DNA from: Burkholderia mayonis
Lineage (GTDB): Bacteria > Pseudomonadota > Gammaproteobacteria > Burkholderiales > Burkholderiaceae
Assembly: GCF_001523745.2 (NCBI RefSeq)
Contig: NZ_CP013387.1
Coordinates: 2,294,001 to 2,358,000 of the forward strand
Direction: 5' to 3'
Length of the DNA: 64,000 bases
The position numbers and the translations under genes were made by a program. This document shows positions 17,188 through 28,465 of the stretch, piece by piece. Numbering within the stretch: the stretch's first letter is position 1; the number at the start of each line of letters is the position of its first letter. The notes beneath the pieces were generated by a model, which was not told where the DNA came from, made no database searches, and saw only the letters and a list, made by a program, of their open reading frames with translations.

Positions 17188-18321
17188 ATGATAGCAACAG
17201 GCATCACCATCGACCGCATCGAGACGCTGCTCGTCGACGTGCCGACGATCCGGCCGCACAAGCTGTCGGTCGCGACGATGAACTGCCAGACGCTCGTGCT
17301 CGTCCGCGTTCGATGCTCGGACGGTATCGAAGGCGTCGGCGAAGGCACGACGATCGGCGGCCTCGCGTACGGCGAGGAAAGCCCCGAGAGCATCCGCACG
17401 AACATCGACACCTATTTCGCGCCGCTGCTGCAAGGCGCGGACGCGACCCGCCCCGGCGCCGCGATGGCGCGCGCGCACAAGCTGTTCCAGGGCAACCGCT
17501 TCGCGAAATGCGCGCTCGAGACCGCGCTGTTCGATGCGCAGGCGCGCCGGCTCGGCGTGCCGCTGTCCGAGCTGTTCGGCGGCCGCGCGACCGATGCGCT
17601 CGACGTCGCGTGGACGCTCGCGAGCGGCGACACCGATCGCGACATTGCGGAGGCCGAAGCGATGCTCGAAGCGCGCCGCCATCGCGCGTTCAAGCTGAAG
17701 ATCGGCGCGCGCGCGGTCGCCGACGACGTCGCGCACGTGGTCGCGATCAAGCGCGCGCTCGGCGAGCACGGCGACGTGCGCGTCGACGTGAACCAGGCGT
17801 GGACCGAGAGCGAAGCGGTGTGGGCGAGCATGCGGCTCGCGGAAGCGGGCGTGAGCCTCGTCGAGCAGCCGATCGTCGCGACGAACCGCGCGGGCCTCAA
17901 ACGCCTGACCGCGCTCGCGCACATCCCGATCATGGCCGACGAGGCGCTGCACGGCCCCGTCGACGCATTCGCGCTCGCGCGCGACCGCGCGGCCGACGTG
18001 TTCGCGGTGAAGATCGCGCAATCGGGCGGCCTGCAAGGCGCCGCGGCCGTCGCGTCGATCGCGGCCGCGGCCGGCATCGATCTGTACGGCGGCACGATGC
18101 TCGAAGGCGCGGCCGGCACGATCGCGTCCGCGCAGCTCTTCAGCACGTTCGGCTCGCTCAAGTGGGGCACCGAGCTGTTCGGCCCGCTGCTGCTGACCGA
18201 AGAGATCCTCGTCGAGCCGCTGCGTTACGAGGATTTCAAGCTGCACCTGCCGGCCGCTCCCGGTCTCGGCATCGCTTTCGATTGGGCCCGCATCGAGCGG
18301 ATGCGACGCCGGTCCCGCTGA
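17188..18321 (+). CDS. catB: Muconate cycloisomerase CatB
   Basis: The 377-residue enolase-superfamily enzyme lactonises cis,cis-muconate to muconolactone. Catalytic residues align with the family: K169 and K171 in FKLKIG, metal ligands D200, E226 and D251, and K275 in FAVKIAQSGG. The start MIATGITIDRIETL follows AGGAGG at 17177-17182 at good spacing. It is the first gene of catB-catA-catC, divergent from catR. Confidence 0.93.
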   Translation: MIATGITIDRIETLLVDVPTIRPHKLSVATMNCQTLVLVRVRCSDGIEGVGEGTTIGGLAYGEESPESIRTNIDTYFAPLLQGADATRPGAAMARAHKLFQGNRFAKCALETALFDAQARRLGVPLSELFGGRATDALDVAWTLASGDTDRDIAEAEAMLEARRHRAFKLKIGARAVADDVAHVVAIKRALGEHGDVRVDVNQAWTESEAVWASMRLAEAGVSLVEQPIVATNRAGLKRLTALAHIPIMADEALHGPVDAFALARDRAADVFAVKIAQSGGLQGAAAVASIAAAAGIDLYGGTMLEGAAGTIASAQLFSTFGSLKWGTELFGPLLLTEEILVEPLRYEDFKLHLPAAPGLGIAFDWARIERMRRRSR

Positions 18322-18355
18322 CCCACGCCTACATTCATTGATATTGGAGACGCAG

Positions 18356-19258
18356 ATGAACAAGGAAGCCATCGACGCCCTGCTGAAGTCGTTCGACGAC
18401 GCCGCGACGCATCCCGGCAACCCGCGCGTGCGCGCGATCGTCAACCGGATCGTGAAGGACCTGTTCCACACGATCGAGGATTTCGACGTGCAGCCGAGCG
18501 AATTCTGGACCGCGCTCAACTACCTGAACGAAGCAGGCAAGGAATTCGGCCTGATCGCGGCCGGCCTCGGCTTCGAGCGCTTCCTCGACGTGCGGATGGA
18601 CGAAGCGGAAGCGAAGGCCGGCCTGCAAGGCGGCACGCCGCGCACGATCGAAGGGCCGCTGTACGTCGCCGGCGCGCCGGAAACGGTCGGCCATGCGCGT
18701 CTCGACGACGGCGCCGATCCCGGCCAGACGCTGCTGATGCGCGGCCGCGTGCTCGGCGACGACGGCAAGCCGCTCGCGAACGCGCTCGTGGAAGTATGGC
18801 ATGCGAACCATCTCGGCAATTATTCGTACTTCGATCCATCGCAGCCGGCGTTCAATCTGCGCCGCTCGATCCGCACCGGCGCCGATGGCCGCTACAGCTT
18901 CCGCAGCGTGCTGCCCGTCGGCTACAGCGTGCCGCCCGGCAGCAAGACCGAGCAGTTGCTCGGCCAGCTCGGCCGCCACGGCCACCGTCCCGCGCACATC
19001 CACTTCTTCGTGTCGGCGCCCGGCCATCGCAAGCTGACGACGCAGATCAACATCGAAGGCGATCCGCACATCTGGGACGACTTCGCGTTCGCGACGCGCG
19101 AGGGCCTGATTCCGGAGATCAAGCAGGCCGAAGGCGCGCAAGGCAAGCCTTACGGAATCGACGGTCAATTCGCGCTGATCGACTTCGACTTCTCGCTGAC
19201 GCACGAGCGCGGCGACGTGCCGGCGAGCGAAGTCGAGCGCGTTCGCGCGCAGGCGTGA
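18356..19258 (+). CDS. catA: Catechol 1,2-dioxygenase CatA
   Basis: The 300-residue intradiol dioxygenase cleaves catechol to cis,cis-muconate. The Fe(III) ligands of the family are visible as Y156 (NYSYFDP), Y190 (PVGYSVPPGS), H214 and H216 (RPAHIHFF). The N-terminal helical dimerisation domain of catechol (not protocatechuate) dioxygenases is present. It lies 34 bp after catB with a TGGAGA ribosome binding site. It is where the anthranilate and benzoate branches of this window meet. Confidence 0.95.
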   Translation: MNKEAIDALLKSFDDAATHPGNPRVRAIVNRIVKDLFHTIEDFDVQPSEFWTALNYLNEAGKEFGLIAAGLGFERFLDVRMDEAEAKAGLQGGTPRTIEGPLYVAGAPETVGHARLDDGADPGQTLLMRGRVLGDDGKPLANALVEVWHANHLGNYSYFDPSQPAFNLRRSIRTGADGRYSFRSVLPVGYSVPPGSKTEQLLGQLGRHGHRPAHIHFFVSAPGHRKLTTQINIEGDPHIWDDFAFATREGLIPEIKQAEGAQGKPYGIDGQFALIDFDFSLTHERGDVPASEVERVRAQA

Positions 19259-19295
19259 GCGGCGTCGCCGCAACGTTCATCGCAAGGAGCAAACC

Positions 19296-19586
19296 ATGCT
19301 GTTTCATGTGGAAATGACCGTCGACCTGCCCGCCGACATCGATCCGGTGAAGGCGGCCAGCCTGAAGTCGGAAGAAAAGGAGATGGCGCAGCGGCTGCAG
19401 CGCGAAGGCGTGTGGCGGCACCTGTGGCGCATCGCGGGCCGCTACGCGAACGTCAGCGTCTTCGACGTCGAGAGCCCCGCGCATCTGCACGACGTGCTGA
19501 GCCAGCTCCCGCTCTTCCCGTACATGCGGATCGAAGTGCGCGCGCTGTGCCGGCATCCGTCGTCGATCCACGACGACGATCGCTGA
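19296..19586 (+). CDS. catC: Muconolactone delta-isomerase CatC
   Basis: The 96-residue protein has the full length and sequence of CatC: MLFHVEMTVDLPADIDP at the N-terminus, WRHLWRIAGRYANVSVFDV in the middle and LPLFPYMRIEVRALCRHPSS near the end. It isomerises muconolactone to the enol-lactone of beta-ketoadipate. Family members form decamers in the cytoplasm. It is the third cat gene, 37 bp after catA with AAGGAG upstream, and is followed by a Rho-independent terminator. No catD or catIJF genes follow, so the later steps are encoded elsewhere. Confidence 0.95.
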   Translation: MLFHVEMTVDLPADIDPVKAASLKSEEKEMAQRLQREGVWRHLWRIAGRYANVSVFDVESPAHLHDVLSQLPLFPYMRIEVRALCRHPSSIHDDDR

Positions 19587-19622
19587 GCGGCGCATCGCGT
19601 CGGCCGCGCAAAATGAAACGGA

Positions 19623-19655
19623 CGCACGGTTGTTCTCCGTGCGCCCGCGCTTTTT
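19623..19655 (+). terminator. Rho-independent terminator after catC
   Basis: The stem CGCACGG (19623-19629) / CCGTGCG (19637-19643) with a 7-base loop is followed by CCGCGC and TTTTT at 19651-19655. It lies 36 bp past the catC stop and before the convergent cyoD end. Confidence 0.75.
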
Positions 19656-19695
19656 CACATGCACCGGGCATACGCGGCGCATGCGAGATTCACGC

Positions 19696-20028
19696 TCAAC
19701 GCGACATCATATTCATGCCGACGTTGTGCATGACCCAAAGCGTGCCGACGATCAGGATCGCCGCCGTCAGCACCGTGTAGCTGAACGCCATCACGTTCCA
19801 GCGTTGGCCGGACGATCCGTTCATGTGCAGGAAATAGACGAGGTGCACGACGATCTGCACGAACGCGAGCGCCGCGAGCGCGATCAGCGACGCGTGCGAC
19901 GACAGCGCGCCGCTCAGCACGAGTCCGAACGACGCCGCCGTCAACAGGACCGACAGGATGAACCCGGCGACGTAGCCGCCCGCCGTGCCGTGCGCTTCGC
20001 CGTCGTGAGAGAGGTGCGTATCGGTCAT
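19696..20028 (-). CDS. cyoD: Cytochrome bo3 quinol oxidase subunit IV CyoD
   Basis: The 110-residue protein has three membrane helices (about 20-40, 48-70 and 80-102), with the conserved VQIVVHLVYFLHMN segment in the second. CyoD assists assembly of the bo3 oxidase. Its ATG directly abuts the cyoC stop (TAAATG), and it is the last gene of cyoABCD. No cyoE (haem O synthase) gene follows; that function must be elsewhere. Confidence 0.92.
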   Translation of the reverse strand: MTDTHLSHDGEAHGTAGGYVAGFILSVLLTAASFGLVLSGALSSHASLIALAALAFVQIVVHLVYFLHMNGSSGQRWNVMAFSYTVLTAAILIVGTLWVMHNVGMNMMSR

Positions 20029-20637
20029 TTAGATCACGCTCGCGAGATAGACAAAGGAAAACACGCAGATCCAGACGATGTCGAGGAAGTGCCAGAAAAG
20101 ACTCAGGCAGGTGAGCCGGCGAATGTCGCGCTCGGTCAGCGCCGGGCGGCGCATCGCCTGAAACGCGAGCACGGCCATCCACAAGAGGCCGATCGCGACG
20201 TGCAGCCCGTGCGTGCCGACGAGCGTGAAGAACGACGACAGGAACGCACTGCGCTGCGGCCCCGCGCCTTCGGCGATCAGGTGCGAAAACTCGCGCAGCT
20301 CCATCGCGAGAAAGGCCGCGCCGAGCACGAACGTCACCGCGAGCCAGCCGAGCAGCGCGCCGCGGCGGCCGCGCTGCGCGCCGATCATCGCGAAGCCGTA
20401 CGTGATGCTGCTGACGAGCAGCAGCGCGGTCTCGAGCGCGACGCCCGGGATGTCGAACAGGTCGACGGCCGTCGGGCCGCCCGCGAACTGATGCGCCATC
20501 ACCGCGAACACGGCGAACAGCGCGGCGAAGATCACGCAGTCGGTCATCAGATACAGCCAGAAGCCGAACACCGAATGCGACGGCGGATGGTCGTGCGCAG
20601 CCTGATGATGAGCGGCGCTCACGGATTGATACGACAT
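20029..20637 (-). CDS. cyoC: Cytochrome bo3 quinol oxidase subunit III CyoC
   Basis: The 202-residue subunit III has five membrane helices, the core five of the family, with FGFWLYLMTDCVIFAALFAVF near the start and THGLHVAIGLLWM later. It stabilises the oxidase complex in the inner membrane. Its start overlaps the cyoB stop by one base (TGATG), so the two are translationally coupled. Confidence 0.93.
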   Translation of the reverse strand: MSYQSVSAAHHQAAHDHPPSHSVFGFWLYLMTDCVIFAALFAVFAVMAHQFAGGPTAVDLFDIPGVALETALLLVSSITYGFAMIGAQRGRRGALLGWLAVTFVLGAAFLAMELREFSHLIAEGAGPQRSAFLSSFFTLVGTHGLHVAIGLLWMAVLAFQAMRRPALTERDIRRLTCLSLFWHFLDIVWICVFSFVYLASVI

Positions 20638-22643
20638 CAGTTTGCCTCCAGTTCGGCTTCCGCCGGCCGCGCGGCGAAGCGCGCGCCGCCGCGTTTTTCC
20701 TCGATCTTGCGAACGGTATCGGCCGGGATGTAATAACCGTCGTTGTCGCTCGCGCTATGCGCGATCACCGTGACGACGATGCCGGCGAGCCCGACGATCG
20801 AGAGCCACCCGATGTGCCACACCGCCGCGAAGCCGAGCACCAGGCTGAACACGCCGACGAAAAGGCCCGCGCTCGTGTTCGACGGCATGTGGATGTCGCG
20901 ATACTCCGCCTGCTTGCCGATGCCGGGGCCGCGCTCCTTGCGGTGCGCGAATTCGTCGAGCGCGCGCACGCTCGGAATCGTCGCGAAGTTGTACGCGGGC
21001 GGCGGCGACGACGTCGCCCATTCGAGCGTTCGGCCGCCCCACGGGTCGCCCGTGACATCGCGGTTCTCGGGCTGTTTGCGATCGCGCAGACTGACGACGA
21101 GCTGCAGCAGCTGGCATGCGATGCCGATCGCGATCAGCACGGCGCCGAACGCGGCGACGATGAGCCACGGATGCCAGGCCGGATTGTCGTAATGGTTCAG
21201 ACGCCGCGTCATCCCCATGAAGCCGAGCACATAGAGCGGCACGAACGCGACGTAGAAGCCGACCTGCCAGAACCAGAATGCGGCCCGGCCGAGCGTCTCG
21301 TTCAGCTTGAAGCCGAACACCTTCGGGAACCAGTAGTTAAAGCCCGCGAGATAGCCGAACAGCACGCCGCCGATGATCACGTTGTGGAAGTGCGCGATCA
21401 GGAACAGACTGTTGTGCAGCACGAAGTCCGCGCCGGGGATCGCCATCATCACGCCCGTCATCCCGCCGAGCGTGAACGTCACCATGAAGCCGATCGTCCA
21501 CAGGATCGGCGTCGAGAATTCGAGCCGGCCGCGGTAGATCGTAAACAGCCAGTTGAACACCTTCACGCCGGTCGGAATCGCGATGATCATCGTCATGATC
21601 CCGAAAAACGCGTTGACGTTCGCACCCGAGCCCATCGTGAAGAAGTGGTGCAGCCACACGAGGAACGACAGCACCATGATCGCGCAGCTCGCATAGACCA
21701 TCGTCTTGTAGCCGAAGAGCGGTTTCTTCGCGTACGTCGCGACCACTTCCGAGAAGATCCCGAACGCGGGCAGGATCAGGATGTAGACCTCCGGATGGCC
21801 CCACGCCCAGATCAGGTTCAGATACAGCATCGGATTGCCGCCGGCATCGTTCGTGAAGAAGTGCATGCCGAGATAGCGGTCGAGGCCGAGCAGCGCGAGC
21901 GTGACCGTCAGGATCGGAAACGACGCCATGATCAGCACGTTCGTGCAGAGCGCGGTCCACGTGAACACCGGCATCTTCATCAGCGTCATGCCGGGCGCGC
22001 GCATCCGGATGATCGTCGCGAAGAAATTGACGCCCGTCAGCAGCGTGCCGACGCCGGATATCTGCAGCGCCCACAGGTAATAGTCGACGCCGACGCCCGG
22101 ACTGAACTGCAGTTCCGACAGCGGCGGATACGCGAGCCAGCCCGTCTGCGCGAATTCGCCGACCACGAGCGAGATGTTGATCAGGATCGCCGAGACCGCC
22201 GTCATCCAGAAGCTCAGCGAATTGATGAACGGGAACGCGACGTCGCGCGCGCCGATCTGCAGCGGCACGATGATGTTCATCAGGCCGATCATGAACGTCA
22301 TCGCCATGAAGAAGATCATGATGACGCCATGCGCGGTGAAGATCTGGTCGTAGTGATGCGGCGGCAGATAGCCGGGCGCGTCGTACGCGAGCGCGAGCTG
22401 CAGGCGCATCATGATCGCGTCCGAGAAGCCGCGCAGCAGCATGACCAGCGCGACGATGATGTACATCACGCCGAGCTTCTTGTGGTCGACGGTCGTCAGC
22501 CACTCGGTCCACAGCCATTTCCAGCGCTTCGTATAGGTCAGCGCGCCCAGAATCGCGAGCACGACAAGCCCCATGAACGCGGCCGCGCCCATGATGATCG
22601 GCTGATCGAACGGGATCGCCGAAAGCGTCAATTTACCGAACAT
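20637..22643 (-). CDS. cyoB: Cytochrome bo3 quinol oxidase subunit I CyoB
   Basis: The 668-residue catalytic subunit holds the low-spin haem and the haem-copper centre that reduces oxygen while pumping protons. Haem-copper signatures are clear: [13 protein letters not shown] with the low-spin haem histidine, [22 protein letters not shown] with the Cu-B histidine cross-linked to tyrosine, [13 protein letters not shown] with the HH copper ligands, and HFHNVIIGG with the haem histidines. About 15 membrane helices are expected. The start [13 protein letters not shown] is the family N-terminus; the frame open to 23393 is only chance read-through across cyoA. Confidence 0.95.
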   Translation of the reverse strand: MFGKLTLSAIPFDQPIIMGAAAFMGLVVLAILGALTYTKRWKWLWTEWLTTVDHKKLGVMYIIVALVMLLRGFSDAIMMRLQLALAYDAPGYLPPHHYDQIFTAHGVIMIFFMAMTFMIGLMNIIVPLQIGARDVAFPFINSLSFWMTAVSAILINISLVVGEFAQTGWLAYPPLSELQFSPGVGVDYYLWALQISGVGTLLTGVNFFATIIRMRAPGMTLMKMPVFTWTALCTNVLIMASFPILTVTLALLGLDRYLGMHFFTNDAGGNPMLYLNLIWAWGHPEVYILILPAFGIFSEVVATYAKKPLFGYKTMVYASCAIMVLSFLVWLHHFFTMGSGANVNAFFGIMTMIIAIPTGVKVFNWLFTIYRGRLEFSTPILWTIGFMVTFTLGGMTGVMMAIPGADFVLHNSLFLIAHFHNVIIGGVLFGYLAGFNYWFPKVFGFKLNETLGRAAFWFWQVGFYVAFVPLYVLGFMGMTRRLNHYDNPAWHPWLIVAAFGAVLIAIGIACQLLQLVVSLRDRKQPENRDVTGDPWGGRTLEWATSSPPPAYNFATIPSVRALDEFAHRKERGPGIGKQAEYRDIHMPSNTSAGLFVGVFSLVLGFAAVWHIGWLSIVGLAGIVVTVIAHSASDNDGYYIPADTVRKIEEKRGGARFAARPAEAELEAN

Positions 22644-22645
22644 GC

Positions 22646-23548
22646 TTACCTCTTCGTCCGACAGGCGGCGTCCGTCAGGTCCAGGACGCGGCCATCGTTG
22701 TACTTCGCGATGATGTTGTTGAACAGCCGGGGATCGACCGTCGAGTAGTAGCGCACCGGCTGCTTCTCGCTCGGTTGCGCGAGCTGGCTGTACGCGGTCA
22801 TGTCGAGCCGGTCCGACGACGCGCGGACCTTCGCGACCCACGCGTCGAACGCGTCGCGCGGCGTCGCGAGCGTGCGGAACTTCATGTCGGAAAAGCCGCG
22901 GCCGCTGTAATTCGCCGACATCCCGGCGAAATCGCCCGGCTCGTCGGCGATCAGATGCAGGCGCGTCTGCATGCCGGCCATCGCGTAGACCTGCGTGCCG
23001 AGCTGCGGGATGAAGAACGAGTTCATCACCGCGTCGGACGTGATCCGGAAATTGACTGGCGTGCCGACCGGCACCGCCAGTTGGTTCACCGAAGCAATGC
23101 CGAGATCCGGATAGACGAACAGCCACTTCCAGTCGAGCGCGACGACCTCGACGTCGATCGGCTTCACCGACGATTCGAGCGGCCGGTACGGATCGAGCTC
23201 GTGCGTGGTCTTCCACGTGAGGATGCCGAGGAACAGGATGATCAGCGACGGCACCGTCCAGATGACGATCTCGATCGCGGTGGAATGCGCCCACTTCGGC
23301 GCGTAGGTCGCGTTGCGGTTCGACGCGCGGTAGCGCCACGCGAAGAGCAGCGTCAGGAAGATCACCGGCACGACGACGATCAGCATCGCCCACGTCGACG
23401 TCGCGATCAGCGACTTCTCCGCGGCGCCGACCGCGCCTTTCGGATCGAGCACGTCGAGCCCGCAGCCGGACAGCGAGGCGAGCGCACCGATCGCACCGAA
23501 CAACGACAAGCCTTTGAAAGCCTTTCTATTCATCACATTTGCCAGCAT
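22646..23548 (-). CDS. cyoA: Cytochrome bo3 quinol oxidase subunit II CyoA
   Basis: At 300 residues it is a quinol-oxidase subunit II: an N-terminal signal with lipobox LSGC (lipidated cysteine at about 29), two membrane helices (about 47-69 and 91-111) and a periplasmic cupredoxin domain ([19 protein letters not shown]) lacking the Cu-A ligands, as expected for quinol rather than cytochrome c oxidases. Two starts are possible, [11 protein letters not shown] (23548) or MNRKAF (23533); neither has a strong ribosome binding site. It is the first gene of cyoABCD. Confidence 0.93.
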   Translation of the reverse strand: MLANVMNRKAFKGLSLFGAIGALASLSGCGLDVLDPKGAVGAAEKSLIATSTWAMLIVVVPVIFLTLLFAWRYRASNRNATYAPKWAHSTAIEIVIWTVPSLIILFLGILTWKTTHELDPYRPLESSVKPIDVEVVALDWKWLFVYPDLGIASVNQLAVPVGTPVNFRITSDAVMNSFFIPQLGTQVYAMAGMQTRLHLIADEPGDFAGMSANYSGRGFSDMKFRTLATPRDAFDAWVAKVRASSDRLDMTAYSQLAQPSEKQPVRYYSTVDPRLFNNIIAKYNDGRVLDLTDAACRTKR

Positions 23549-23671
23549 CAGATGTATCGCAGTCCGAGCGAACCGGCGGACGACCGATTCGCGGAAGCGC
23601 TCGCATCATACGGCCGGCGAACGAGATGAAAATCCGTCAATGAGACAAATCATCTTTGCAGAAAATGATAG

Positions 23672-23688
23672 TGTGACACGTTGTCACA
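23672..23688. promoter_or_regulatory. Palindrome TGTGACACGTTGTCACA upstream of cyoA
   Basis: A perfect 7-bp inverted repeat (TGTGACA / TGTCACA) with a 3-bp centre lies in an AT-richer stretch 124 bp upstream of the cyoA start. The half-sites resemble CRP-family sites, but the TGTGA-TCACA spacing is 7 rather than 6. It is probably an operator for the cyo operon. Confidence 0.5.
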
Positions 23689-24180
23689 GCGATGACGCGG
23701 CTTGTCTCGATGCGGAGGGCAGCGTGGTTGCGTACGCGCGCATGCATGTGCGAGAAGGCGCTCGCCGATGACGAACGGGACCGTCGATGCGATCGGCCGT
23801 GCAATCGGCAACGTGCGTGCGGGGTGGTTTGTTCGGCGAGATCGCAAACGCGGCGACGGCGATTGCATGCGTCGTGCGCGTCGGCGGACACGCGTCATCG
23901 CTGTCAACGTCGACGCCACGCAATCGACCGTGCTTCACGTTCGAATCGCTGCCGCACGTCAAGCGCCGACATGATGAAAGATCGAACCGGCGATCGCGAT
24001 CCGTCACGTCGCCCGATTCGACGAGCCGGGATACTCGGCGCGCGGACGCCGGCCTGCCGCGCACGCTCGAATGCATGCAGATGCAGATGCGTCTCGACGC
24101 TCGATCGCCGCGACGCGCCCGCTATCGCCGAAGCAAACCGCTGCGCGAGTAGCGCCGCGACGCACGGACGCGCGCCTCGC
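23689..24180. other. Spacer without a supported gene
   Basis: Between the cyo promoter region and the end of fadH several short frames run on both strands, but all are arginine- or cysteine-rich with poor third-position bias and none matches a family I know. I see no further structure here. Confidence 0.45.
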
Positions 24181-26334
<2,154 letters not shown>

Positions 26335-26344
26335 TCACGACACG

Positions 26345-27397
26345 ATGACGCGGCGATCGACGAAAGACCATCTGGGCCTGCGCCGGCCGACGATTCCGGT
26401 CGCGTATCTGCGGCACCTGCTGAAGGTGTTCGAAGAGCGCGGCATCGATGCGCGCGACGCCCGCGCGGGCACCGGCCTGCGCGACGACGTGCTCGGCGAG
26501 CCGGACGCGCGCGTCGCGCCGTCGCAATGGGGCCGGCTCGTGCTGAACGCGATCCGGCTGAGCGGCGACGAGGGGATCGGCTTCGAGCTCGGGCTGCGGC
26601 TGCGGATGTCGGTGCACGGCTTTCTCGGCTACGCGGCGCTGACGGCGGCCGACTTGCGCGCGTCGCTGCTCGTGAACGCGCGCTATTTCCGGATGCGCAA
26701 CCGGCAATACCGGTTGCAGTACGCGGAGCGCGACGACGGCGCAACGCTCGCGCTGCACGCCGTGCAGGCGAACCCGGTGCTCCAGCATCACGCGATGTTC
26801 GAGATCGTGCTGACCGGGATCGCGCAGAACGTCGGCACGGTGACAGGGCGCGCCGCCCCGCCGGTCGAGCTGCAGTTCGCGTGGCCGGCGCCCGACTATC
26901 ACGCGCGCTACCGCGACCGGCTGCCGCCCGTGCGCTTCGACTGCGCGGCGAACGCGCTGTGGGTATCGCGCGACGCGCTCGACTGGCCGTTGCCGATGGC
27001 GGACGAAGTCGCGCACCAGCAGGCGCTCGCGCAGGTCGAGCGCGAATATGCGGACGTGCGTCACGAAGAAGGCGATCTCGTCGCGCGCGTGCGCGCGGAG
27101 CTCACGCTGCCGGCGCACGGCTATCCGGGGCCCGACGCGCTCGCGAAGCGGCTGTTGATGTCGACGCGCACGCTGCGGCGGCGCCTGCTCGATGCGGGTT
27201 CCGGCTATCGCGCGCTCGTCGATGAAGCGCGGCTGCGCGACGCGCGCCGGCTGCTGCGCGCGTCCGACCTCGACCTGAAGACGATCGCCGAACGCCTGCA
27301 GTTCACCGATCCGGCGAACTTCACGCGCGCGTTCCGCAAGTGGACGGGGCAAACGCCCAGCGCGTATCGGGGGGCGGCGGGCGACGTCGAGCCGTGA
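26345..27397 (+). CDS. AraC-family regulator (Arabinose_bd N-domain type)
   Basis: The 350-residue protein has the N-terminal domain typical of OruR-like AraC regulators (RPTIPVAYLRHLLKVFEERGID, then GFLGYAALTAADL) and a C-terminal AraC double helix-turn-helix (about 255-345; LAKRLLMSTRTLRRRLLDAG and KTIAERLQFTDPANFTRAFRKW). I chose ATG 26345 because family members start shortly before the RPTIPVAYL block; TTG 26297 and ATG 26306 are alternatives that would place the phased TGGCC repeats inside the gene. The regulator is divergent from fadH and may sense a fatty-acid derivative; this is inferred from context only. Confidence 0.8.
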   Translation: MTRRSTKDHLGLRRPTIPVAYLRHLLKVFEERGIDARDARAGTGLRDDVLGEPDARVAPSQWGRLVLNAIRLSGDEGIGFELGLRLRMSVHGFLGYAALTAADLRASLLVNARYFRMRNRQYRLQYAERDDGATLALHAVQANPVLQHHAMFEIVLTGIAQNVGTVTGRAAPPVELQFAWPAPDYHARYRDRLPPVRFDCAANALWVSRDALDWPLPMADEVAHQQALAQVEREYADVRHEEGDLVARVRAELTLPAHGYPGPDALAKRLLMSTRTLRRRLLDAGSGYRALVDEARLRDARRLLRASDLDLKTIAERLQFTDPANFTRAFRKWTGQTPSAYRGAAGDVEP

Positions 27398-27469
27398 ACG
27401 GCGCGCGCCGCACGTTCGCGGTCATGTCATGAACGCATCGCTCGCCGACCTCCGCGCGACCGCGAACAT

Positions 27470-27796
27470 GTGCTGCGCGAGCCACGCGACTTCCGGCCGG
27501 CGCACGTGCTTCGCGGACTCGATTGCGCGGCAACGTCGCTGACGCAGCGCGTGCCGACTTGCATGCACGACGGCTTCGCGTTGTCCGAACCGACGGAGAT
27601 CGCCAGGCTCGGTCAGCCGCGCGACGCCGAATTGATCTGGGAATATCCGCGCGAAACGCCGCACGGCGATCAGGTCGACTTGATCGAATCGATCGACGTC
27701 GTCGGCGGACGCATCGCGCGCCACCGGGTCTACTGGGGCTGGGTCGGATTCCGGACGCTCGTCGCGGCGATGAGGCGCGCCGAATCGTCTGCGTGA
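27470..27796 (+). pseudogene. Probable remnant of an NTF2-like (SnoaL) protein
   Basis: The last 60 or so residues (WEYPRETPHGDQVDLIESI, then VVGGRIARHRVYWGWVGFRTL) look like the C-terminal half of a nuclear-transport-factor-2-like / SnoaL protein, with normal codon use. The upstream part (LREPRDFRPAHVLRGLDCAAT) has poor composition and no family likeness, and there is no ribosome binding site. A full-length member would be about 120-140 residues with a different N-terminal half. I read this as a 5'-damaged gene. A short but real open gene is possible. Confidence 0.45.
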
Positions 27797-28003
27797 CGCA
27801 GCGACGTTCGGCGCGAAAGGAAAAAGACAGCCCGCCGCGCGGCCGGCGGCGCATGCCGCTGCATCCGGGTACAAAACGCGCGTCCGCGTACCGACTCACC
27901 GGCGCGGCAGCGGATTCGCGCGCGCCCGGGCAGATTCGACATGCGCCCCCGTGGACCGATGCGCGCCGATACGTGTCGATACGCGTCGGTCGTTCCGTCG
28001 ACG

Positions 28004-28216
28004 CTACGCTTGGCGCGGCGCATCGACGGGCGGCGTGCCGTCGTGGAAAAGCGTCTTCAGTTGAGCGCGCAACGCCGGCGAATCGGCATGATGATGAACC
28101 GTGACCGCGTGCTGCACGGCCGCATCCAGCAATTCGTCGTCCGAATCGGCGGACATCGCGACGGTGCAGTGCATTTCGCTCGGAAACTCCCGGCAATCGA
28201 TGTATTTGCGAGCCAT
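28004..28216 (-). CDS. DUF1059 family small protein
   Basis: The 70-residue protein begins MARKYIDCREFPSEMHCTVAMSADSDDELLDAAVQHAV, the conserved DUF1059 block with two cysteines and an HHH-type motif (VTVHHHAD) that may bind metal. The start is fixed by an excellent GAGGAGGG 7-8 bp upstream; the frame open to 28303 is not needed. The family's function is unknown. It is monocistronic. Confidence 0.85.
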   Translation of the reverse strand: MARKYIDCREFPSEMHCTVAMSADSDDELLDAAVQHAVTVHHHADSPALRAQLKTLFHDGTPPVDAPRQA

Positions 28217-28465
28217 GATGCCCTCCTCGCATGAGACGTGAAGCGATTTGACGATCGAACTTCCCTTGGGATGAATCGCGTCGAAAGCGACGATGCTGCG
28301 CATTGGATGAAGTTATGGTTGGATTCTAGGTCACGGCGAAACGCTTTGTCAGGCTAACGAATGCCGAGCGCGAACGCGCCGCGCGTCATGCGCCCGCAAG
28401 CCGATCTCCGGCTCGGCCGCGATTCGGTCCGGGCGCGCTCGCGCGTCGTTCCGCGCACCGCCCGC

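Noticed and set aside
20637..23393. CyoA-CyoB fusion suggested by one long open frame
   Set aside because: The upstream part is in a different frame from cyoA and is arginine-rich; cyoB has a proper start at 22643 right after the cyoA stop.
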